A stretch of DNA of 38,932 bases from Ectocarpus siliculosus (lineage: Eukaryota > Sar > Phaeophyceae > Ectocarpales > Ectocarpaceae). A model generated the notes under the pieces. That model saw only the letters and a list, made by a program, of their open reading frames with translations. It ran no database searches and was not told the origin of the DNA. Positions 22,666 through 32,504 of the stretch are shown here, piece after piece; positions within the stretch are counted from its first letter, which is position 1, and every line of letters starts with the position of its first letter. The stretch covers positions 751,300-790,231 of the forward strand of contig FN649732.1 of the NCBI GenBank assembly GCA_000310025.1, given 5' to 3'. A program made the translations under genes and the position numbers.

Positions 22666-25600
22666 TCAGAGCCCTGATCCTCCGCTCGAGACCGGCGTCC
22701 TGAGGTGTGGTTTCGGTGCTGGGATGATGATACCGCCGCCGGGCGGTGGTCTGACCGATGCCTTCCTGCTGCCCACCACCGCCGCACCATCCATCAACCC
22801 GCGCGGACGGTTCGCCGCGTTCCTCTCGCCTCCGCGGAGCTCCGCAAGTGATACCCCTCCCGTGCTGATTCGGCCGGTGTCGCTCAACCCCGCGAGGTTC
22901 TTGCGCCGTGGAGACAACATCGACGTAACCTTACGGGCGTTTCCCCGCTGCGTGTGGCGATTGCTCACCGGTGCTAACCGAAGCCGATCTGTGCAGCTCG
23001 TGCTACTACCACTACCGGCAACGCTATAACTCGGGGTGCCGCCGTTTCGACTACCGCCGCCGCCAGCGTTCTCCCGCGTATGTCCGGCCCTTGCACAATA
23101 ACTGTCGCTGCTGGCACCCCTAGGCGGTTGACGAAGAAGGTGGGTCGGCGAGCGGCGGGCTGATACAACCGTCGTCGCAAAGAGTTTCACCCTGCCCGAC
23201 CCGCACCTCTGGCACTTCACAGGCCTCCTCCCTACACCGCTGGAGCACGTGCCACCGCCGGCCCGCTGGCCATTCGCCGGCGGCGAAGAACGGGGAGAGA
23301 GAGCGGAACCAGAAGAACTGAAGCTTACGACGGAGAAGGCGTCGCTCGGCGTCCGCGGGGGCGGGCACGTTCGATTCATCTGCCCCGGGCGCTCGGGTCT
23401 GTTGATGGTTGTGTGCGGGACACACGCGCACGATATGTTTGAAGGGGTGTTGCATGTTTTGAGACTGTTGTAGCAGTTTCTTTTCGTTGTTGTTGACGAT
23501 TGATTCGTTGGGGAGGGGCAACACGCAGCCCTTACGATCGGGAAACGTGCAATCGAAGTGATACACAACTACCCTGGTCTTGTCGGCTCCCCCACCGGTG
23601 CATCCCACATCTCATGCAAAGGCGGGTTTCCCGGTTCGTTTCGCTTGATATGCATAGCCTTGGGGCAATTTCTTGCGTACCCGAAACCTGGGTTCAACTT
23701 GTCACCATCGCCTTTGAAGTAGGAACGAGGAGATACAAATAGATCAATAATAGAAGCAGGACATCAACAACGCTGAAACACAAGAGCGACGCGATACTAT
23801 AGGCACTTGAATGAGAGAGAAAGAACTTCTGCACTGTAGCGCTTGATTGTTTCTTGGCTGAGCTTTTGAGCTGGAGCGGTGGGCTGTACAGCATCTTACA
23901 GGGTTATCCCAGTCCTACCCTGCTTTTGTCCCTCTGAACTAGTTGTCCTAGGATCTTGTGCCTTTGTGTGATTGGTGGGGTGGGATTTTTCTCTGATTTG
24001 ATCTTTTTCATTCCATAGTTTTTGGTTTGGTGTTGACCACGGCGCTCGTCTCACTGCCTTGAAGAACATTCAATGGGAGAGGAGATACTGGATTCAGATC
24101 AGAGTAGCTACGAAGTTAAAGGTGAAGAACCCAGCTGACGCCTCATGTAGACCGGAAAGTGCGCCTCTTCTTAAACACTGATGTATCCTCAAAGCACCAC
24201 GTGTCAGCACGTCGTTCTTCTACTAGAAAATCAAGCCTTGTGCCTCTACATTTTGAACAACCTTTCCGCAAATGTATGGTCGGTGTGTCGCAGTGTCATC
24301 GCTGCCGTAGCGCTGCATACCTGTCCCAATCTCCCGAAGGGTGTGTTTCCCAATTTTGCCGACGATGCAGCGATGAATCCGTCATCTCCACGCTGCTGCC
24401 GCTGCCGCTGCTGCTGCTATGGCCGCCACACCTCCAACCCGCAGCCCTTCTTCCTCTCGTGCCTCCCGCCGAATACGCCGCTTGGTAGTCCGTTGCGTTG
24501 TCGTCGAGAGACGCCAGGGTGGCGCGCAACGGTTTCCGGTCTTTGCGGCGCTTGTTGCGGCGGAACACGAAGTTGTGGAACACCTGAGGAAGGGGGGAAG
24601 GGATCGAGGTTTTGGTAAGTACTACATAGATGCTGGTGGTATATCAACCAGAGTGCTGCCCTCCCGTGTACTTTGCGAACCTTGTTTTTTTTCGTGCAGC
24701 ACCAACACGTGTTGTAGTGAACCTTGCTTATTTTTTCTGCAGCACCATGATAGTGGTTGACATTGACGCGTCACAGACCACGCTGCTTGTGCTTTTTGAC
24801 AGCGTGGCAAGATCGAGCACGGGAGCTCCTGAACGTACAGATGTCGTCAACAGCGAATGGAGCAGGGCCTCCGGGAGAGAGAGGCAAAATGTTGAGAGAC
24901 CCCGCCGTATCGGAGGCTCGGCGATGATACTGTCTTCGTGAAACCCTGCTGACACGGTCACCACTCACTTTTTGCCCCCCTCCGTCCGGGAGGACGCCGC
25001 ATCCCCCCAGCCCTCCTCCCGCCGCGACCGCAAGCCCTGCCCGGTGTCTCACAGAAGCACCCCGCCCTTCCTGACACCACCGTTGCCGTGGCAACACCTG
25101 CGGAAATCGAGAGCCGCTTCTGCTGCTATGTTGATCGCTTTCGTTGTTCATCGAGCCGAGGGTTGGCAGGTTCGGCGCCGATGCGGCCAGACCCATCCTG
25201 GTCGGCGTCATTCCAGACTTGGCTGATGCCCCCTCCCCCGCTGACTGTGACGCCGGTGATTGGGTTCCGATTTCGGGTGTTTCACCAGCGGGAGACGGTT
25301 GTGCGACGCTGGGTATGCTTGTTGCGGCGGCGGCGGCGGCTTGTTGCCCTCCCTGGAAGGGGGGAGGCGTGATCGTCGGGATTGTGGCGATTTCAGTGGC
25401 GCGCTCCACACTGATCGACACCCCCGATCCGTCGTCACTGCCGCTGCTGCGGAATAAGCAACACAAGCAGCGCCGGCGGAGAGGGGTTGCCGAAAGAGAC
25501 ACCACGAGCTTGCCGCACGATGCAACAGGGTTGTTGTTGCTTCATATATGGGGTTAACGTCAGACATTTGTTTCGCTTATTTCTCGAGTACATTTTCTAC

Positions 25601-26780
25601 TCAAGACGCTGCGCCTTCGTTTGGCAGACTATATGGCGAGTAATCCCGCTATCTCACGGCGCTGAAGGAAGTCGGCAAACGTTGAACAAGAGGAAGTGTA
25701 AGAACGGCAGAGGCCACACCTGCTGTGGGTACGAATGGTTCAACATTATCGGCCATCACGAGAACATGTATTTGCTGTACATATCGCTCAACAAAAAGGT
25801 TGTAGCGATCAATACTTGACAGCCCTCAAAGAGTTGTTCGAAACGTTTGGTAATATTGAGCGGTAACACGATGGAGACTCCTTCTTTGCGATGGAATCAT
25901 GATCATTCATAATATTTTCAAACAAAACATGTTGACCATTATTATATTAGTCTGTCTTTATCATTGAATACGGCGAATGAGGTGTGGATTCAGTTGCGGG
26001 GAATCGACGCCGCTAGGGACGAGATTGATTGCGCACGTATAGCTCTCACCCGACGTACGCAATGGCAGTCCCGATGCTGGTTGCCGCTCCTCCGAGAGTT
26101 TTGTCTTTGTTGCGCACACCAGCTTCCACTTGGTGGGTCTCGTTTGCTGTGCCGTCATACTGCTGCTGCTGTCGCTGCTGCGAGTTCGCAGTGGCGGTAG
26201 CTGTAGCAAGCACCACGCCCTTGCTAGACAACCTTCGCGGTCGGCCATCGTTCCATTCTGCCGTCTCTTCTCGAGAGGCACGCCGTGACGAGTTACGTCT
26301 GCTGCTGCGATCTCCCCACCCGACCACAGTGATCTCGGTGCTTTCGGTATTGTTGTCGTGGTCCTCCTCCTCCTCTTCGTCGCGGTCGTCGTCGTCGTCG
26401 TCGTCGTGGCCGTCTGATCTTGATCCTCTCCTTATTGCAGGGTGGCCCACACGACCGGCATCTCGCTGCTGCCAGCAGGGTCCAGCCTTCGGGTCTGTGT
26501 CGTCCTCGATCCAGGAACCTTGGATGCTTTTTGGGGACGATGATGCACATGATCCGGCCGTAGAGAAGCCGCCACCCAGCACCGACGGTCGTCGCTTCCT
26601 CACCCTAGAGGCGGTACTTGCGACTGACGACGATGTTGAGGAAACAAGGGATCGATTGTTGTTTTGGGTGTGTCTAGGCGATGCCAGAGGTCTCGCAACA
26701 TCTCCAAACCCTGGCGGCCAGGAATTGACTGTTTCACCCCCCCCCAAGGAAGACAGGAGGAGCCGCTGCCAGTGCGACAT
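22666..26780 (-). CDS. Unrecognised low-complexity protein, 4 exons
   Basis: Exons in transcript order: 26780-26050, 25446-25098, 24583-24321, 23398-22666. Phases 2, 0 and 2 all join and give ~691 aa. The apparent stop of exon 1 lies inside the donor GTGAGA, which supports splicing. Exon 2 begins at a tandem CAGCAG acceptor. The protein is Ser/Gly/Pro-rich, with a seven-Asp run and a five-Glu run (~128-140), RRNSSRRAS and other RRxS phosphosite-like motifs, a Gln-rich stretch, and a weakly hydrophobic AATSIGTAIAYVG at the end of exon 1. Exon 3 holds the best candidate for a conserved piece, VFHNFVFRRNKRRKDRK followed by PLRATLASLDDNATDYQ. The last exon is basic and Ser/Gly-rich. No family was recognised. 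A TATATAAAG lies ~90 bases upstream of the ATG. The start and the last acceptor are the weakest calls. The long + strand ORF opposite exon 1 is judged a shadow. Confidence 0.5.
26394..26414 (-). repeat. Coding GAC repeat (poly-Asp)
   Basis: A run of GAC/GAT codons on the minus strand encodes seven Asp in exon 1 of the low-complexity protein, followed after Arg-Asp by five Glu. Confidence 0.7.
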
Positions 26781-26870
26781 GTGTGTCCACACGCGACCGT
26801 CGCAGTTAAGTCGATAACCGTTCAAAATCTGGTATTACATGCCCCGTCTTTGTCTGTCTTTGGTCGAGTT

Positions 26871-26880
26871 CTTTATATAG
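26871..26880. promoter_or_regulatory. TATA-like element between divergent genes
   Basis: CTTTATATAG on + reads CTATATAAAG on -. On the minus strand it lies ~90 bases before the start codon at 26780. On the plus strand it lies ~52 bases before an ATG in strong context (ATCACCATGG at 26932). The spacing suits a core promoter on either strand. Confidence 0.35.
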
Positions 26881-26931
26881 AGCTGCTGACCTGAAGAATT
26901 GAGCGAAACGACTCTAGAGGAGGACATCACC

Positions 26932-27120
26932 ATGGCCTTTAGAACGCCTGCCACCAAAAGGACGAAGACTGCTACCAAAAAGACGAAGACTTCGGCTTCA
27001 AGACGATTGTTGTTGTGGTGGGTGGTGGGTGAAACGTCACAAAAATATCCCGCCGCTTTCTCCGCGCGCTGGAAACCCATCTCATCCGCGGGCCCCCTTC
27101 CCCTCTCTCTCTCAAACTAG
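26932..27120 (+). CDS. Small upstream ORF before SAR1 (62 codons)
   Basis: The ATG at 26932 has an ideal Kozak-type context and the ORF stops 68 bases before the SAR1 start codon. The N-terminal third is Lys/Thr-rich with an internal repeat (TKRTKTATKKTKT). The rest has no recognisable feature. It may be an upstream ORF in the SAR1 leader, a tiny separate gene, or chance. Nothing shows it is translated. Confidence 0.25.
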   Translation: MAFRTPATKRTKTATKKTKTSASRRLLLWWVVGETSQKYPAAFSARWKPISSAGPLPLSLSN

Positions 27121-27188
27121 ATTCTCGAGCTTCGAACTTCCGACCAGCTCGTCTCGGCAATCACCCCCAGCAACAGGCAGGCGCTACC

Positions 27189-30100
27189 ATGTTTCTCGTT
27201 GACTGGTTCTATGGAATTCTTGCATCGCTAGGTGAGCTGGACTGACTGCGGAAAGGATGCGCGTGTGTGTTTGTGTTTTTTTTGCAAGAACTTCTCCGCT
27301 TCTCCATTAGGAGCCCATCACGCACACACCCTCTGTGCCCTCTGTGTCAAGCCGCGTTAGCCAAAGTGGTGACTGACCCGTAGGTATCGTCTACAGCCGT
27401 AGAGCGTGGGCAAGCCAAGCCCCCGTTCAGTACGGCACACCACTCTCAAACTGCAGGGCGGAAGCACGCTCGCACCCACGCACACACACGCGGCCCTCTC
27501 CTTTTGATCCGCAAGTTTGATACCCCGTGGCCCAATAAGAAGGCGGGGCTTACCGCTATACCTTTCGAACGGGTAACCCTGCAGGGCGTGCATAATAGTA
27601 AAGGACAGCGTGGCGGCCAACCTGCGTGGCTTAGCTGATCAGAGCTGACCCCCCCCCGATTCATCTTCTACTTGACCGCGCATAAGAGTGCAGTCAAGAG
27701 ATGCACTCGCACCTCTCCTCTCTTGTTACATGTAGTATTATGTCTCTTGATTTGGTGCGTGCCACCGCCCATTGTTCTCGCTGGGGAATGTGGAGAAGCC
27801 AAGCCGCTGCTCGGCGGCGGTGGTGTAGCCACCCGCAACAAGTTGTTCCTTGATGGTGTTCATCACTGACTTGGTCATTGTGCGGGGAAGGACAACAAGT
27901 AAAATGTCATATCATCCTTGTTTCTGTTTAGCTCATCGTCTCTGGCGTCGGACGAAAAAGAATGGAAAAATCTTCTTCTTTTTTTCGTTGTTGTCTCACA
28001 CGTCGTGACCTTTACTGCTGTCTTGTGTGCATGTCTTATTATTTGCATCGACCGCGCTAACCGGCTGACCAATGAAAAGACGCCAGTCTTTTTGCGGTTG
28101 AAAACACAACACAATTCTATCTGCCATGAACTGGGACCCCTTGAGGTGGCATCATGGGGGAAGCTAAACTATCCTCCGGATCAAGACAGAAACGGTCGCA
28201 ACAGGAGATTACTGACGCGTCTACCAAGGCTGGTACCTTGCACTCGTGTTCGTTTTGGAGTGCTTTCACCATTAACCTTCCTTGTTATCGCCACCATCAT
28301 TCTCATCATCCTTTTGACAGCAATCTTTTGGCAGTTCTTCCCTAGCCCTGCGTCTTTTGGGGAAGGTCATCTGGCTCGAACCCTTTGCTCTCTTCCACTC
28401 CTCCTCCATGTTTTCCTCCTCCGTCGTCGTCTTTGTCCTCCTTTCTTCCCTTCCCCTTTCCTTCGTCTCCGTCACTCCAAAAATAGTCACCCTCATTACT
28501 ATCTTTGTCGCAGAGATCCCAGCCGATCGGCCGTGGTGGAAGTTGGTCGATCAGTAGCCCATGACGTTTGAACGTATCGCGAGTTCGCACCGACAGAAAA
28601 CGAGCTAGCTCGAAGGTAAACCGTCTCCGAATCGTGGTAAAGTGTGAAAAGCTTTCAAGCGAACCAAGGCTCTTTCGTCGTCGAAATTCCCCCGGCAAAA
28701 AGCTTCGTGCGCCAAGTGGTAGGCGATAGAAAGCAACGATGAGTCGATTGGTGCCTTTGCCAAGACCACCGTACGTTGAAAAAGCAGCGTAAGAAGGGTA
28801 GATCTAGACGGGTCGAAAGTTCCCGCATAGTGATTTGCCCTACTTGCAGCTCGATCTTCGAGAGCGGATCCTGGCGTTTGGATCGACTTGTCGATGCTTC
28901 GATTTGCAATTGGATTTGCGATAGTAACATCCAGAAGAATTGACTTGGTGCAAAGTTCCTCTTCCTTCTCTCCTACGTGTAATCCTGGTAATCCTGGGGG
29001 GATTACCAAATCCATCTTGTAGAGCCCCTTTCCCCTACCAGTGCCTGTAGTAAATGGGGAAGAATGCTCAACTGCGATGGGCATATGACACTATCGTAAG
29101 TGTGTTGAGGATTGCTCGAACCATCCTGTCATGGACGAAGGTTGAAGCGCCGGTCTTGGTGTATACGAGGGAGTGGGCTCGGCTCAAGCGGTCCTTGCAT
29201 GGAGACAATGCACCTGACCACAAAGTTTGCCTGTGTCGCAGTCTGTTCGATCGTGACTCCCCAGTACACGACCGATTGACTCCCGATATAGATCGGGCAG
29301 CATTCTTTCATCTGCTGACAACCCTTGTGCATGTGTGTATAAGACATTCTTTCTACTTTTTTTTAATGCCTTTGAGTGCGTGCGTGTATTGGGTTGGGTG
29401 TACTCACACAAAGCGAAACTGGCGGCGTCTGTTGCAAGTTACCTCATCACGGCGAGCCGGGGGCAGCTAGACAACACTACGTGACAACAGCAGTATCATT
29501 TTAGTCTCACACCTACAGCCCCCTATTCGCCCCTCTTTTACTGACATATCCCAAGTGTACGTTTCGAACGGGAACGATGGTGTGCGCTCTTTCGGCACGC
29601 GTATGTTGAGATAAAACCTCAAAATGTCGCACATTACGGGCTTTGTGTACCGTATACGACACAAGATAACAACCCCCCTGGACCAAATTTTCAAAGGTCG
29701 ATTTATCAAGAACAGAAAGAGTCGCAGCGCCGAAAACGGCGGCGTTGAAGCCGTCTGGTCGAGATCTCTCCGAAAACGCATCGTTTCGTTCATGCATCAT
29801 CTTCGCCGTGGCGTAATCGGCCTTTGAAAATCGGTCCAGGGTGTGTGTTATCTTGTGTCGTATACGGTAGATAGATGCAGCTTACCGGAGATACACCTGA
29901 AGGCCGGTGCTTCACAGTCCTGTATGCATACGTGGCATGTGATGCTCCGCAAGTACTGTAGCCAGTTTTAGCTCGTAATGCTATCTGTCTCCGCGCATGT
30001 TCATTCAATGGTTTCTGGCAGCAAACGCCACATCCGCTGGTTGCGTAATTGACTATATGCGACAGAACCTGCTGGCGCGAGAAACATTAAATCACTTTCC

Positions 30101-32472
30101 AACGCCTGCCTCAAATATGTAGCCTCGTTGTGAACATCGTTGTCGACGGCCTCTTTCCTCTCGTGTTCTTGGAGCTTGTCATTTTTTCCACACGCTTGAC
30201 GGACGTGCCTTTTTCCCGCTGCAATCGAGTGTTCCACGGTGTCGTGGCGTACGGTATCCCAGAGTGTAAACAGCCAAATCGACCACACGCTTTTCTTGAT
30301 ATTTTTTTCGTCGAACCCATCGACGTATACCTGCCTTCTCCCCCCACTGTTTTTTTTTCTGTGCATGTGTCTTCATTATGTGTTTTCGTCGACCGGCTGA
30401 ATGTGTGTGTGACGTGATGTGTGTTTTCTGTTTATATTACCATCGACCGCGCCATCCGTTGTGTGTCTTTATTCTTAGCATCGATCGCGCTAACTGGCTG
30501 ACCAATGAAACTACGTCAGTCTCAGCGCGGTTGAAAGCAGAAACTGATCCTTTGTATTTTATGTGTGTTTTTTCATCTTGTTGAAATGATCACTGCATGT
30601 TTTTTCATCTTCTTGAAATGATCCATGCCAGGGTTTTACCACAAGAGCCTGACCAATTATAACCATATCTGTGTGCGTGTTTTCACACCGCTGTTGAAAT
30701 GTATCGTCAATGTCAGGGTTTTACCACAAGAGCGCCAAGATCTCGGCTGTCCAATGAAAACCACATGTGTGTGCGTGTTTCCACACTCTTTTTGAAATTT
30801 ATCGTCAATGTCAGGGTTTTACCACAAGAGCGCCAAGATCCTCTTCTTGGGGCTCGACAACGCGGGAAAGACAACCCTTCTGCACATGTTGAAGGAGAAC
30901 AGGGTACAGGTGCACCAGCCCACGCTGCACCCGAACCAGGACGAGCTCATCGTGGGGAAGGTGTGTTCGTGTGCGTATCTTTTGTCATTGGCGTCGGCCG
31001 CGCTAACCGGCTCACCAATGAAAAGACGTCAGTCTTTGTAGATAGCGGGATAGAACACACGATCAACGTTCTCTCTGTGTGTGTGTGCGTGTCTTTGTCA
31101 TTAACGTCGACCGCGCTAATCGACTGGCCAATGGAAAGACGCCAGTCTTGTAGATACTGTAGCGGGATAGAAAACATGATCAACGTTCTCTCTCTCTCTC
31201 TCTCTGTGTGTCTTTGCCATTAGCATTGGCCGCGCTAGCTCGCTGACCACCAATGTGATTGTGTGTGCGCTTGTTGGCCTCATCCATTCTGTTGCCAGTC
31301 TACACACCTCTCGGTATGTTAAATGTGTGTGACGTATCAGCAGCGATCACACATGAGGAAGTTGAGACAGAAAAATAACGGAGACGGATCAAAGCAGGAG
31401 ACCGCGGGGGGGGGAGGGGGAGAGGGCGAGGGCGAGGGCGAGAAACTATTGTTCAACAAGAAACGTCAGTAGTTGTGGTTTTTTGCTGTGCACCAAAGCA
31501 TTCCCTCTACCTCTCTCTCGTTTGTTTTCGTCAATTACGTACCTTTTTTACGTCTGTCCTCAAGAGTATTTCTTGCTGCTTGTTTCTTCGTCGAACACCC
31601 TTTCGGTATTGTGGCCTTGACTCGTTCTTGCTTGCCTACTGCTGTTGTTGCTGCGACGCGTCGTTTCGAACTTCAGGTTCGCTTCAAGACGTTCGACCTT
31701 GGAGGCCACGAGACGGCGCGAAAGCTGTGGAAGGACTACTTCACCACGGTGGACGGCGTTGTCTTCCTCGTCGATGCGCTGGACCGGCAGCGGTTCCCGG
31801 AGGCGAAGAAGGAGCTTGACGTGAGACCCTTTTTTGTTTTGTTGTTGCTGGTGTAGTGGTTGCGTTCGCCGGTTTTTGGAAATGCGTCTTCGTTTTGGTT
31901 CTCTATTTTTTTTTTCAGTTTTTGGAAGCGCGGGCGGGTGATAGCAGCTTGACGTGAGAACGTTTTGGGTGTGTCGGTTTGTCGTGTTGTTGTCGTCGTG
32001 TTGTTTGTTTGTTGCTTGTGTCGTCGCTTTATTTTCTGGTTCTCAATGCGTTGTCGTTTTGGTTAGTGTTTGGCAGCGCGGGCAATGACCGCAGTCGCGG
32101 CGCGAGTGGTCGCCCCACGTCGGCGGTCGCCTCCCGTTGTGCTTACCGGCGGAGGAGCCCCGCCCACGAACAGTCAGTCGTGTTTTTCGATGTCATGGTC
32201 GTAGGGGCTCGTGTTTACTTCATCTTCTCCCCTCGCCCGTGTGTCGTCTTGGAGACGCGACCCCGACTGCTGCTTACGTTGTGCTGTCATCGTTCGCTCT
32301 TACGTTTGCGCTCTCTCTACTGCATTCATCGCTGTCTCCCCGTCATGTCTCCGCCCACCTGTGTGTCGCTGGCAATTCCTGGTCTCATTTTTTCCAACCT
32401 CCATCTACCCACTCTCCCTCTGTCCGACCCTGCCTGAACACCGTTGTCGTTGGCTCTCTCTCTCTCTCTTTC

Positions 32473-32504
<32 letters not shown>

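Noticed and set aside
26029-26817. 262-codon + strand ORF (Ser- and Cys-rich)
   Set aside because: It is antisense to exon 1 of the minus-strand gene, whose frame has a phase-matched donor and next exon. The + ORF has no splice partners or start context and its Ser runs mirror the GAC repeat.
27918-28571. 217-codon + strand ORF with hydrophobic stretches
   Set aside because: It lies in SAR1 intron 1 and runs through intronic repeat R1. The hydrophobicity comes from T-rich intron sequence.
28605-29084. 159-codon minus-strand ORF in SAR1 intron 1
   Set aside because: Fairly balanced composition makes it the best of the intronic ORFs, but no domain is recognised, there are no splice partners, and an overlapping ORF in another frame looks equally plausible.
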